From Candidatus Brocadiia bacterium (GTDB lineage: Bacteria; Planctomycetota; DG-23; SLPQ01), in assembly GCA_007131925.1 (NCBI GenBank), contig SLPQ01000082.1:1-33495 (forward strand): 33,495 nucleotides of DNA, read 5' to 3'. This document shows positions 1-8,620 of the stretch, piece by piece (positions within the stretch are counted from its first letter, which is position 1; each line of letters opens with the position of its first letter). The notes under the pieces were generated by a model, which ran no database searches, was not told the DNA's origin, and saw only the letters and a program-made list of their open reading frames with translations. Both the position numbers and the translations under genes were made by a program.

Positions 1-20
1 AATTCACATCCACGCAGGCT

Positions 21-1481
21 TCAAGCGGAATCTCGCTGCGGCGCGCTTGTGGATGCGCCGGCAGGCACGGCCACGTCTTCGACTACTGTCTTTTCCTCGC
101 GTAGAGGTGCGGGCACTATTGCATGCTGCCAGTCTATCCAGCGAAAGAAAGCCAGTGCCAGCACTGCCGAAAAGACATTTCCCACCACCATGCCGCCGTA
201 AACACCGATGCTGCCGAGGCCGAGCACAAAGCCCAGGATATACGCAACAGGGATACGCAAAAACCAAAGCCTCAAGACCGACAGGATAAAGGGCGGCCAC
301 GTGTGCCCCGAGCCGTAAAATGCCGCCAGCAGCACCATTATGACGCCAAAGCAGTAGCTCGACGCCGGTACTATGAGAAAAAAGCGGCCCGTCTCGGCTA
401 TCACGTCCGGGTCCGCCACGAAAAGGCTCGCAACGAAACGGCCCTGCCACATCACCAGGGCGATCGGCACGATCATCCCGAGCCCCACTATTGTCACCGA
501 CAGGCGCACCACCCTTCGTGCGAGCGCAGGCTTTCCCGCACCGAGGGCCTGCCCGACGATGGGGGCAGCGGCCATGGCGAGTGCCTGGCTGGGTATATTG
601 AAGAAATGCACAAGTCGAAAGCCGATGGTAAAAGCGCCGATCACCGTCACTCCGAGGACGTTTATCATCCCCTGAAAGCCCATGAAGCCGAGAGAGCTGC
701 TTGAGTTGCCGAAGGCTGCCGGAAAACCGACCTTGAGTATCTTTTTGAGTATCGGCCAGTCCGGCGGCAGGTCCGACATGCGCATCTCGAGGCCCGCGCG
801 ACGCTGCCTTATCAAGAGAAGACACGCTCCGGCGGCGATCACCTGCGAGATCACTGTAGCGACGGCCGCACCGGCAGCGCCCATTTCCGGAAGGCCCGCC
901 CAGCCGAATATCAGAAACGGGTCAAGTATTACATTTACCACATTTGTGACGATGCCGATTATGACCACCGCTATCGTGTCGCCGAGTGCGCGCAGGACAG
1001 CGCCATAGGCGATGTTGAAGGCGATAAGAGGCATGGCGATCATCATTATGCGAAAATAAGCCACAACCTGAACGAGCGCAGCCTCAGGCACTCCATAAAT
1101 GACCATCAGGGGCCGCGTGAAGATCACAAACGGTAGTGACAGCGCCGATGCCAGCATGAGAAGAAGCATGAGAACCTGGCCGGCCGCATGGTCGGCCTCC
1201 CTGTAACGTCGCGCCCCGGTGAACTGCGCAACCAGGGCGGTGCCGGCGTTGCCAAAGCCCATGCCGAACGACACGACAAAGAAGAAAAACGGCATCGTGA
1301 CCCCGGGCGCGGCCAAGGCTTCAGGGCTGTGCCTGCCCAGCCAGAAAGCGTCCGTGATGTTGTAGAAGGAATGAAGCACCATACCCGCCGCAAGCGGCAG
1401 CCCCATGCGCGTCAGGTTCGCAACGAGGGAGCCGGAGACGAGGTCTTGCTTCTTTCGGAGGGTCTCCTGGTCGTCGGTCAT
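21..1481 (-). CDS. MATE family multidrug/Na+ efflux transporter
   Basis: This 486-residue protein has about twelve hydrophobic segments arranged as two similar halves, as in MATE antiporters, which export drugs or organic cations from the inner membrane using Na+ or H+. The N-terminal half shows the family pattern of a substrate-cavity helix pair (GLPLAAGMVLHSFYNITD, then the G-rich helix around FGMGFGNAGTALVAQ). The second half has GFPAAFGNSSSS and a matching AAAPIVGQALGAG segment. Length is typical for the family (440-490). The start is the ATG at 1481; its Shine-Dalgarno is weak. The C-terminal 30 residues form a polar tail that is not part of the core. It is monocistronic on the minus strand as far as the window shows. 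Substrate cannot be told from sequence. Confidence 0.93.
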   Translation of the reverse strand: MTDDQETLRKKQDLVSGSLVANLTRMGLPLAAGMVLHSFYNITDAFWLGRHSPEALAAPGVTMPFFFFVVSFGMGFGNAGTALVAQFTGARRYREADHAAGQVLMLLLMLASALSLPFVIFTRPLMVIYGVPEAALVQVVAYFRIMMIAMPLIAFNIAYGAVLRALGDTIAVVIIGIVTNVVNVILDPFLIFGWAGLPEMGAAGAAVATVISQVIAAGACLLLIRQRRAGLEMRMSDLPPDWPILKKILKVGFPAAFGNSSSSLGFMGFQGMINVLGVTVIGAFTIGFRLVHFFNIPSQALAMAAAPIVGQALGAGKPALARRVVRLSVTIVGLGMIVPIALVMWQGRFVASLFVADPDVIAETGRFFLIVPASSYCFGVIMVLLAAFYGSGHTWPPFILSVLRLWFLRIPVAYILGFVLGLGSIGVYGGMVVGNVFSAVLALAFFRWIDWQHAIVPAPLREEKTVVEDVAVPAGASTSAPQRDSA

Positions 1482-1654
1482 GGCAGTTGGATTGTATCGC
1501 AGCGCAGCGCCCTGTCCAGCGCCGCCTTAACCGACACTGAAAAAGAGCCTGTCCGTGTGTCTTCGGCGGCCACGCGCAGAGGTGAAATTTGTGGAGTCCT
1601 GTGTGGATATTTTTGTCGCCGGGGTATGGGAAACGATGCTGGGATGGCGATTTT

Positions 1655-1669
1655 CGGTCCATGGGACCG
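1655..1669 (+). promoter_or_regulatory. Small hairpin just before the ribosome binding site of the 1681 ORF
   Basis: CGGTCC at 1655-1660 and GGACCG at 1664-1669 form a perfect 6-bp stem with a three-base loop. It abuts the GGAGG Shine-Dalgarno (1669-1673), whose first base is the last base of the stem. In the message it could hinder ribosome access. This is only a structural observation. Confidence 0.35.
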
Positions 1670-1680
1670 GAGGAACGAAG

Positions 1681-2113
1681 ATGAAAGCATGTCGCAGTAT
1701 CTCTGCTGTTGTGTGTGCTATCGCCGCCTGTGCCCTTTCTGCGCCGGCGGCCATTGCCGAGCCGCCTGCGGCGGCCTCGGTGCAGGGGGTGCACAACGCA
1801 GGCTGGGGCGCGCCCAACTGCATGGCGGCCAGCTTCGGTAAGCTTCTGCAGCAGCGCGACCCGTCCATCACGCCCGCAGAGGTGGTCGTACGGGCAGCGG
1901 TGTGCACTCAGCGGCGCTCGGCCGGATGGGGGCAACGTGGTGCCTCGTTGATCATCCGCGCTTTCTGCAGATGGCCAGGAGAGTGGGCGCGTCGAAGACA
2001 CCGGCTGGCGCCTGGCGACCGTGGAGCCGTCACCCCCCCCACACCCTTACCACCCCGTGAGACGCATGATCGAGAGCGTGGCGGGTGAAAAGGCACGCAG
2101 ACGGGCCATATGA
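1681..2113 (+). pseudogene. Broken small secreted protein gene (frameshifted)
   Basis: An ATG at 1681 follows GGAGG by 7 bases and begins a clear signal peptide (MKACRSISAVVCAIAACALS, then APAAIA before EPP). About 60 residues of ordinary-looking protein follow (NAGWGAPNCMAASFGKLLQQ and onward to about 1900). After that the frame turns into arginine-rich, low-quality sequence and stops at 2088. The frame one base over, open from 1952 to the TGA at 2111-2113, reads as a sensible tail (DTGWRLATVEPSPPPHPYHP, then RRMIESVAGEKARRR). A C8 run at 2033-2040 lies in the same stretch. The simplest reading is one gene of about 140 residues with one or more frameshifts, either decayed or mis-sequenced. 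I do not recognise the family. Confidence 0.4.
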
Positions 2114-2271
2114 GAGCCGGGGCACTGAGGAAGCACCCCGGTCACAGTGGCCTTCGAGACGCGCCGGTCGCGCCTGTGAGGATATTTTCGGCCGGCGCAG
2201 GGCACAACAATCGCCGGCGTGAAGACGCTACGGGGCGACAACGGGACTGCCGCGGGATCCACAGGCCGGGG

Positions 2272-3195
2272 TCACCTGTCGATAAATTCACGCTCGATCA
2301 GGTCCCATATTTCCTCAAGAGTCCACCTGCGCTGGCCGGGCTCGATCACTCGCCGCTGCCACCCCTGGGTGAGGTCCGGCGCCATCCTGTCAGCAATCCG
2401 CTGCGCCGCATAGGAAAGCTGCCTGCGCGATCCATCGTTCCACGGCGCTGTGCCTGTCTCCATCACGGCCTTCATGATGCGGTCGCGCTCCATGTAAATG
2501 CGAAGGAGCTCATCAGCCCTCCCGATCGACCTGTCGATCATCTCATCACTTGCCAGCAAACGATCGAGCGTATACATAACGCTTGTGATACCAGATAGCC
2601 CGAGGGGGCCGCGCGCCTCGAGGCCATACACCTCGCCGAATTGCTCAGATAACCGATTCGGATCGTGCAGGACGGCGAGGATTTCTCGATACTCATCTAT
2701 CGCCACATCGAGCGCATCCGGTCGCCTGACAAACTCAGCCAGCTCATCACAGCGGCGCAGCATGTACCTTACAGGCCGTTCGGGATCAACCGGAGAATAA
2801 AGAAGGAGCAGGCGCCCAGAAAACTCGTCGATGGTCGTCCGCCAGAGGTCTATTGTCTCGGCCTGCTCTATCTCTACGGGTGTCATCCCAACCCCCCGCT
2901 CGCGGCGGCGCAGCCGCTGTACTTCGGCGCTGATATCCTCGAGCAGGGCCAGATCGCGATCACTCGACGGCAGCTTGATCATATCGAGCAGCTCATCAGA
3001 GGCCGCCTGCTTCTCAAGAGCCTCGCTTTGCCCAGGCGTCTCGGTGGTGACGCCATCAGCAGGCTCGCTCGGAGGCTGCGGCGCGCCTCTGTAGCGCTGT
3101 ATGACAGAGAAGATCACACCCACCACCACAACGGCAAACACCGCGGCGAACGACGCCCGGAGAAGCCTGCTTCCGGTTTTGGCTTGAGCTGCCAT
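2272..3195 (-). CDS. Hypothetical membrane-anchored protein
   Basis: I do not recognise this 307-residue protein. It has a short basic N-terminus, one hydrophobic segment at about residues 13-33 (signal anchor or uncleaved signal peptide), a Pro/Glu-rich linker to about residue 65, and then a charged, mostly helical domain rich in Glu and Arg (for example VQRLRRRERGV) that has no Cys. This suggests an inner-membrane anchor with a periplasmic helical domain. The open frame extends to 3282, but the ATG at 3195 is preferred because it sits right before the hydrophobic segment and follows a purine-rich GGGA-type site. It lies 112 bp downstream of the DUF4838 gene on the same strand, so the two may be co-transcribed. 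Confidence 0.6.
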   Translation of the reverse strand: MAAQAKTGSRLLRASFAAVFAVVVVGVIFSVIQRYRGAPQPPSEPADGVTTETPGQSEALEKQAASDELLDMIKLPSSDRDLALLEDISAEVQRLRRRERGVGMTPVEIEQAETIDLWRTTIDEFSGRLLLLYSPVDPERPVRYMLRRCDELAEFVRRPDALDVAIDEYREILAVLHDPNRLSEQFGEVYGLEARGPLGLSGITSVMYTLDRLLASDEMIDRSIGRADELLRIYMERDRIMKAVMETGTAPWNDGSRRQLSYAAQRIADRMAPDLTQGWQRRVIEPGQRRWTLEEIWDLIEREFIDR

Positions 3196-3307
3196 CACTC
3201 TTTTTTCCCTTTTCAGCAAAGGGCCACAAGGCCCGCCTCGAGCCACCCTGCAAGCGCGACCCTGCCTGGGCACGACCGACACTCCGGCAAACAGCCCGCA
3301 GGCCGGC

Positions 3308-5428
3308 TCAACCGCCCATCCCGTAGGCTTTCAGCATGTCATCAATTCCCTGCTCGCGACCGGTCAGGCCAAAGCGCTCATCCCGGAGTCGCTCGAGCAG
3401 GGCCGGGTCTGAAGGCATCACCCGGCGCCCCCCCAGCGAATCCCACCGCCTGAACGTGCCGCTGCCCCATATCACCTGGGGCACATTGACCGCGAGGTTG
3501 TGATTAAGCAGGAGATCGCGCAGCACGAGGCTGTTCAAGTCCACAAGCCGGCGGGCGCGTACCATGTCAACCGCCTCGCCGGCTGTGGCCCGGCGGGCCA
3601 TGTCATCGAGCGTCTCCTGGAGCTCTGTAAAGTTGAGGCCCAGGCGCAAAAACGCGATGCGCTCTTGAACATCAGCATCGTCCCCGGCTGCGGCGGCGGC
3701 CCTGTTGAGAAGCTCGTGCAGCCCGGCTGCCGCTTGCGGATTGTAACGGTAGTCTGCCGGCGAATTATGAGTGGCTGCAACGCCGGCGCGTGTGAGCGCT
3801 TCGACTCGCTGAAAGTATCGTTCGACAAAGGGCGCACCGGCGCCAAAGCCGCTTCGCGTGTAGTCACGTATGATCTCTCCGGCCGTCAGTCGCGGGTTCC
3901 AGGTCAGCCGCGCCGTGGCGTAGTAGGAGAGCCCCAGGGTGGCCCAGTTGTGGTTGATGTGGTCAAAGTCGGTCTGGGTCATACCCGCACCCGCAAAATA
4001 GCGCATGTTGTCCGCCAGCCTGCCGACAATTGAGCAGAGCTTGCCGTGGCGGCGGTTTATGAGCAGGATGTTGGGCCGCCAGAAGATGCGCCTTGCCCCG
4101 GCCTGCCGCCATCCTTCCCAGCGGTCTCTGTCCTCGGGCACGTAGCGCAGCACGAGGTTCGGGTGAAGCCGGCGCTCGACGGGCGGGTGGGAAAAGACGC
4201 TATACGCGCTGACGCCAAACAGCAGGTCAGGATGCTCGCTGGTGACGATGTCGGCAATGCTGTTCCAGTAAAAGATCATCCGGTCGGTAAGCGATACGTA
4301 AGGGACTCGTTCGCGCCTGCGGGCAGGTCTGTCCGGACGGGTCCTGGCACCGAAGGTCAGCAGGTTGATCCGGGGCCCGTGGGGCGGGTCCAGCGCCCGG
4401 CAGTTCTCGCAAAGGCACCAGCCGGTGTTGCTGCCACCGTCGTTGGGGTCGAGTGAGACGAGAGCGGTGTCGGGGTTTGCATTGACACGCCGGATGATGT
4501 CGGAGGCAACGTGCCTGATGAGCTGCGGATTTGACTTGCACAGCCGAAAACGGCTGTCGCCGCCCTGGTCGCGCCCTCCATCGGCCTGCAGGGCAAACCA
4601 TTCGGGGCGCTCCGTCAAGTAGCGATCGGCATCACGCAGGCCACCGCCTGCATGTCCAAACCGGGGCATGCGCCCGCCCAGACGCTGCCAGTCCATCCAC
4701 GAGGGGCCGATCCGGCTGCTGAGGGCGCGCTCGTGGCTGCGGCGCCATTCGTCCACACTGATGCCCAGGGCCCTCAGGCCCGTCTCGCCGCGCTCACGCA
4801 TGCGACCCCACCTCATCCCGCGTGCCCCCACCACGGGTGTGTAGCTGATGTCGAGAGGACCGACTTCCACCGTGGCCCGCCGTGGCACGACCTTGCCCGT
4901 CTCCCCCGGCCACAGGTAGCGGCAGCCAAGCTCTTCCAGAAGCTCTATGACGGCATGGCGGATGCCGTTTGGGTCCTCGTGACCCGGGGCGCTGGTCGGC
5001 CCACCCATCAAAACAAGGGCATTGCCCCTGGTCTTCAGCCGGATGCCCCCGACGCCCAGCCCTTCGGTATCGATACGCATGGCCTGCGCCAGTTCGGTCT
5101 GACCTATGAGGACGAAGCTTTCAACGCCGACAGGCAGCCTGTTTGTCGTGCTGACCACGCGCCCATTCGCGAGACGCCCCTGGAGCTCTGTCTCCTCGAT
5201 GATCAAGAGGTCCGCGCCGGACATCTGCCGGATGTGGCCGGCCAGCAGAGCCGCCGCCTCCCTGTCGGCGCGCTGCGCGGCCGCCCCGCCGGGCAGCACA
5301 ATCACAGCTGAAGGCTTACCTTCATCCGTCAGCCGCACGGGAGCATCCGCAAGGGCTATACTCCCCGCTGCCGGTACAACCAGAAACAGCAGTGACGCTG
5401 TCCGCCAAAGAAGATTCGTGCTGCCCAT
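3308..5428 (-). CDS. DUF4838 domain protein, glycoside-hydrolase-like, secreted
   Basis: This is a 706-residue exported protein. Residues 1-27 are a signal peptide (ASLLFLVVPAAGSIALA, likely cut before DAPVRL). Residues of about 35-195 resemble the alpha-glucuronidase (GH67-type) N-terminal domain, with the DREAAALLAGHIRQMSGADL pattern and the GIRHAVIELLEELGCRYLWP segment. Residues of about 200-500 match DUF4838, including the paired-cysteine segment WCLCENC at 337-343 and the preceding SLDPNDGG. DUF4838 proteins are common in polysaccharide-using PVC and Bacteroidetes bacteria and are assumed to act on glucuronate- or uronate-bearing glycans, but the catalytic reaction is not established. 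The frame opens at 5458; the ATG at 5428 is chosen because GGAGGG lies about five bases before it. Confidence 0.85.
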   Translation of the reverse strand: MGSTNLLWRTASLLFLVVPAAGSIALADAPVRLTDEGKPSAVIVLPGGAAAQRADREAAALLAGHIRQMSGADLLIIEETELQGRLANGRVVSTTNRLPVGVESFVLIGQTELAQAMRIDTEGLGVGGIRLKTRGNALVLMGGPTSAPGHEDPNGIRHAVIELLEELGCRYLWPGETGKVVPRRATVEVGPLDISYTPVVGARGMRWGRMRERGETGLRALGISVDEWRRSHERALSSRIGPSWMDWQRLGGRMPRFGHAGGGLRDADRYLTERPEWFALQADGGRDQGGDSRFRLCKSNPQLIRHVASDIIRRVNANPDTALVSLDPNDGGSNTGWCLCENCRALDPPHGPRINLLTFGARTRPDRPARRRERVPYVSLTDRMIFYWNSIADIVTSEHPDLLFGVSAYSVFSHPPVERRLHPNLVLRYVPEDRDRWEGWRQAGARRIFWRPNILLINRRHGKLCSIVGRLADNMRYFAGAGMTQTDFDHINHNWATLGLSYYATARLTWNPRLTAGEIIRDYTRSGFGAGAPFVERYFQRVEALTRAGVAATHNSPADYRYNPQAAAGLHELLNRAAAAAGDDADVQERIAFLRLGLNFTELQETLDDMARRATAGEAVDMVRARRLVDLNSLVLRDLLLNHNLAVNVPQVIWGSGTFRRWDSLGGRRVMPSDPALLERLRDERFGLTGREQGIDDMLKAYGMGG

Positions 5429-5463
5429 ACCACCCTCCATCGGTCCCTTGGCACACATCAGGG

Positions 5464-5492
5464 ATTCCAGAAAACCTCCACTGCACTGGCAA
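5464..5492 (-). promoter_or_regulatory. Possible promoter of the DUF4838 gene
   Basis: Read on the minus strand, TTGCCA (5492-5487) and TGGAAT (5469-5464) are 17 bp apart, 36 bp before the ATG. Both boxes are only partial matches to the sigma70 consensus. Confidence 0.3.
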
Positions 5493-5939
5493 CTTGCCTC
5501 AGTTTACTCGAACTGCGAGTCAATGACCAGTATTTGCAACCTCAGCGCGCAGCCGATTGCGAAATGGACGCAAGCGTGCACATTCGCGTATATTGACGAT
5601 CTTGCGGGGCATGAGTATCAAGATTAATGCAGTGATTTTCACAATGTGCCGGAGCATAACTGGCGCCGGCTGGCGCGGAGGCTCCTGTCGCAGACGGGAT
5701 GTCTCTTTCTCGCGGGACTTGTTTCGTGTGATCGCCGCAGTCGATGCGATCCAATATCCGCCGCACCTGTGACCGGCCGCGGTCGACATATGCGGCGTCC
5801 CGGCGGGAGTAGCCGCTGACAGTATACTCGCGCGCCGCGGAGGGTACGCGCGGTGCCTGCGATGCTTTCCCGCCGGCAAAGAAGGCACACATGTCAATGC
5901 ACACCTCATCCGGCGGAGATCTTTCCCGTGTTCGGTGTC
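5493..5939. other. Intergenic stretch without a supported gene
   Basis: About 450 bp between the DUF4838 gene and the flavodoxin gene. Open frames exist on both strands, up to 190 codons on the minus strand, but they are rich in Arg, Cys and His, lack ribosome binding sites and overlap the end of the flavodoxin gene. I see no RNA gene, direct repeat or inverted-repeat pair. Confidence 0.5.
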
Positions 5940-6371
5940 TTATCCGGCTGCGTCGCAAAGCGCAGCGGCCAGGGAATGAAGCTCGTCGACGGTCTTTCCC
6001 GCAGGCGCATCGTGGCTCAATACACACGGCGCTACGAGCTTGAGGCCTACAGCCTCCACAAGATGCTCGAAGGGCTCTTTGATCCGCGCGCCACCCCCAT
6101 GGCTGGAGAAGCATCCGCCTGGCTTTCCGGAGAGCTTTGACTTCTCTGAGAGCGCCTCATCAAAGAGCGTCTTCACCTGTCCCGCCACGTATGAGAAGTA
6201 GTCAGGAGAGCCCACAGCTACAGCGTCGGCAGACAGTAGATCCTCCGGGGTGGTCTGGCCGGCCTCCTTCTGAACTACCTCGGCGCCTCTCTGCTCAAGC
6301 GCCCCGGACAATACCTTTGCCATGGCGGCTGTATTGCCGGACTTGCTGTAATACGTCACAAGAACCTTCAT
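5940..6371 (-). CDS. Flavodoxin family protein
   Basis: This 143-residue protein has the length and alpha/beta pattern of short-chain flavodoxins, FMN-binding electron carriers. The N-terminal strand MKVLVTYYSKSGNT contains the phosphate-binding loop (SKSGNTA, about residues 9-15). GSPDYFSYVAGQVKTLFDEA carries the aromatic residues that flank the isoalloxazine ring, and FSSHGGG is the third FMN loop. GGGAGGT sits 6 bases before the ATG. It starts 18 bp after the stop of the Fe-S aldo/keto reductase, so the two are almost surely one operon. The flavodoxin may carry electrons to or from the Fe-S clusters of that enzyme; this is inference. A WrbA-like NAD(P)H:quinone oxidoreductase role is less likely because of the short length. 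Confidence 0.85.
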   Translation of the reverse strand: MKVLVTYYSKSGNTAAMAKVLSGALEQRGAEVVQKEAGQTTPEDLLSADAVAVGSPDYFSYVAGQVKTLFDEALSEKSKLSGKPGGCFSSHGGGARIKEPFEHLVEAVGLKLVAPCVLSHDAPAGKTVDELHSLAAALCDAAG

Positions 6372-6389
6372 GCTACACCTCCCTTCGCT

Positions 6390-7478
6390 CTAATCCCGGG
6401 CGGCATCGGCGGCGTCAAGCACGCTTTCCAGCTCGCGCAGTCTGTCGATAATCGGCAGCGAGTTCGGGCATTTATCCAGGCACTGGCCACACTCGATGCA
6501 CTTTTCGAAGGCTACGACGCCACGAAGTCGCTCGCGCGCCTCGGCCGTCCACTTCGAGAAATCCATGTCGTAGAGCCGCAGGTAGTTCCAGTTGAGCATC
6601 GCCTGGGGGATGTCGACCCCCTCAGCGCACGGCATGCAGTAGCCGCAGGTGGTGCAGAAATCAACGCCCGCCTCCTCAAGCGCCGCCGCAGCCGCCTGAC
6701 CCGCTTCGCCCGGCACAAACTCCCCTGCAGCGACATCCTCCTCGATCTCCTCCGGGCTTTTTGCCCCGCAGATTGCCGTGGTAATGGCAGGCTGGGCCAG
6801 AAGAAACCCCAGCGCCGCCATGATATGGGGGCGGGGGCGCTTTGCGCCATCGGTGCCGGCCGGGGCATTTGCGAGCATACCTCCGGCGAGCGGGTTCATG
6901 ATGACGACGCCGACATCGTTTTCGCCGGCAAGCTCGATTATCTCTTCGTATTCGCGGTTGGCGGCATTATAGGTGATCGTTACGAGCTCATACTCGCCGC
7001 AGGTCACCATCTCCCGGACCAGAGCTATGGGAGCGTGCGTGGTGATGCCGATGTGGTCGATGAGTCCCTCATCTCTTGCCTGTTTTGCGCCGTCGAGGGA
7101 GCCGCCCTTTTTCATGACGTCGCTCCAGTCGGCATTATTGCAGACGTACCACATGTGGTAAAAGTCGACCTTATCGACGCGCAGTCGCTCCATTGACTTT
7201 TCGAGGGCCTTTCGCATCTCCCGGGCGGAGGCGGTATGGGACTTGGTGGAGACGTACGTCCTGTCGCGCCAGCCGTCTTCCAGGGCCTTTCCAATGAGGA
7301 CTTCGGAGTTGCCGTAGCCGGGCGCGGTTTCAAGATAATTGACACCCAGCTCTATGGCCCGCCTGACAGTTGCTATGGCCTGCTCTTCGCTTACGCCGCG
7401 GTCGGTGGGTATCCTCATGCCCCCCAAAGATATGCAAGAGAGCTTGACGCCGGAGGCGCCTATGGTGCGGTACTGCAT
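6390..7478 (-). CDS. Aldo/keto reductase with C-terminal [4Fe-4S] ferredoxin domain
   Basis: This 362-residue protein has an aldo/keto reductase TIM barrel (about residues 1-255) followed by a ferredoxin-like tail. The barrel shows the family motifs YLETAPGYGNSEVLIGKAL (Tyr55), Lys79 and His108. The usual catalytic Asp of the Asp-Tyr-Lys-His tetrad is Glu50 here. The tail has two cysteine groups, C275-x2-C-x2-C-x2-C284 and C327-x2-C-x2-C-x3-C337-P, consistent with two [4Fe-4S] clusters. Such Fe-S aldo/keto reductases are widespread in anaerobes and are mostly uncharacterised. GGAGGG lies before the ATG at 7478, and a flavodoxin gene follows after 18 bp, suggesting a redox pair in the cytoplasm. 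The substrate is unknown. Confidence 0.9.
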   Translation of the reverse strand: MQYRTIGASGVKLSCISLGGMRIPTDRGVSEEQAIATVRRAIELGVNYLETAPGYGNSEVLIGKALEDGWRDRTYVSTKSHTASAREMRKALEKSMERLRVDKVDFYHMWYVCNNADWSDVMKKGGSLDGAKQARDEGLIDHIGITTHAPIALVREMVTCGEYELVTITYNAANREYEEIIELAGENDVGVVIMNPLAGGMLANAPAGTDGAKRPRPHIMAALGFLLAQPAITTAICGAKSPEEIEEDVAAGEFVPGEAGQAAAAALEEAGVDFCTTCGYCMPCAEGVDIPQAMLNWNYLRLYDMDFSKWTAEARERLRGVVAFEKCIECGQCLDKCPNSLPIIDRLRELESVLDAADAARD

Positions 7479-7532
7479 CTTTGCCCTCCAAAAGCTGTCC
7501 TTTACTCGATCATGGTCAAATTTTGTGGCCTC

Positions 7533-7538
7533 ATTCTA
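7533..7538 (-). promoter_or_regulatory. Possible -10 box for the aldo/keto reductase-flavodoxin operon
   Basis: TAGAAT on the minus strand, 55 bp before the start codon, matches five of six consensus bases. The only -35 candidate, TTGCGG, is 15 bp upstream and lies inside a hairpin, so the assignment is weak. Confidence 0.3.
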
Positions 7539-7553
7539 TGAAAGACGCGTTCC

Positions 7554-7583
7554 CCGCAAGCGCGGCATGCACGCGGCTTGCGG
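7554..7583 (-). terminator. Hairpin after the enolase-superfamily gene
   Basis: CCGCAAGC (7554-7561) and GCTTGCGG (7576-7583) form a perfect 8-bp stem that extends inward with GCG/CGC around a bulge. It starts 3 bp beyond the stop codon at 7586-7588. There is no run of T on either side, so it may only be a transcript-end stabiliser or a Rho-type site. Confidence 0.45.
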
Positions 7584-7585
7584 CC

Positions 7586-8620
7586 TCAGTCATGCCACTC
7601 ACGCGGCTCGTACGCATCAACAAGGCCGAGCCCGGCCCCGTCCGGCAGCAGCATCTCGCCAAAGGCCGATATCACGCCACGATAAGGATCGTTGACAATG
7701 TGGAAGTTTCCGTCAAGGTCCACAGAGTCCGCAAGCGGAGAGAGGTGCGCAGCTGCCGTGACGCCCACTGAAGACTCGATCATGGAGCCCAGCATCACAC
7801 TGAGACCATGCGCACGCGCGGTCGCCGTCATGCGCCATGCCTCACGCAGGCCACCGCAGCGCGCAAGCTTTATCTTTATACCGTCGCACGCGGCGGCGGC
7901 CACCGGGATGTCCACCGAGGTACGCACAGACTCATCCAGAATTATCGGCAGGATGGCTTTGGTCTTGAGGGTCGAGTGCCCTTCGAGGTTTTCCGCGGCA
8001 AGCGGCTGCTCGACGTGTTCGACGCCGAGCTCCCTGAGTGCAGGCATCTTCTGAGTCGCCTCATCGAGAGACCAGCGCGCGCCGGCGTCGACCCGCAGCG
8101 TCGCATTGGTACGCTCACGCACGGCACGGACGATTTCAACGTCATGTGCCCCGGTAAGCCTGATCTTCAATATCGAGTGTGCGGCGGCCTCTTCCAGTGC
8201 AGCCGGCACCTCTTCGGGGCTTTCGACCGCGAGATGAAAGCCGTTCTTTCGAGCCTCTCCAGCCGACAGGCCGAAGAACGCATATACCGGCACGTCAAGC
8301 TTTTTTCCCACGAGGTCGTGGAGCGCTGTGTCTACGGCCGATATCGCCTCCGGGAAGGCGTCGAAGCGCTCACGAAGTGACGAGATATTTTCCTCCAGCT
8401 GCATGGGGTCGGCGGTCATGTAGCCGGCCATCTGCTCAAGCACCCGGCGTATGTGGTCGGCCCTGGTGCCTGACCCTTCACGCACCGGCGCCTCGCCCCA
8501 TCCCTGAAGCTCACCGTCGTCTATCCTCAGGAGAAATGAAGTTCGCGATGCTACGAGTTTGCCGGCTACCTTCAATGGGCGCTTTAGTATGAGCTTCACT
8601 TCATCGATGTGAAACTTCAT
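7586..8620 (-). CDS. Enolase superfamily protein, dipeptide epimerase-like, altered catalytic lysine
   Basis: This 344-residue protein aligns over its whole length with the MLE subgroup, closest in motif to L-Ala-D/L-Glu epimerase. It has the N-terminal capping domain (to about residue 120) and a barrel with Mg2+ ligands Asp178 (RVDAG), Glu204 (VEQPL) and Asp229 (ILDES). IKIKLARCGG (Lys251) follows, then LGSMIESSVGVTAAAH. The epimerase KxK motif on strand 2 reads K152-I-R154, so the usual (S)-face lysine base is Arg. The next motif is DAG rather than DAN. AAGGAGA precedes the ATG at 8620. It stands alone, 252 bp from pfk. With one base changed it may be a dehydratase-like or one-sided enzyme, or inactive. 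Specificity cannot be given. Confidence 0.85.
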   Translation of the reverse strand: MKFHIDEVKLILKRPLKVAGKLVASRTSFLLRIDDGELQGWGEAPVREGSGTRADHIRRVLEQMAGYMTADPMQLEENISSLRERFDAFPEAISAVDTALHDLVGKKLDVPVYAFFGLSAGEARKNGFHLAVESPEEVPAALEEAAAHSILKIRLTGAHDVEIVRAVRERTNATLRVDAGARWSLDEATQKMPALRELGVEHVEQPLAAENLEGHSTLKTKAILPIILDESVRTSVDIPVAAAACDGIKIKLARCGGLREAWRMTATARAHGLSVMLGSMIESSVGVTAAAHLSPLADSVDLDGNFHIVNDPYRGVISAFGEMLLPDGAGLGLVDAYEPREWHD

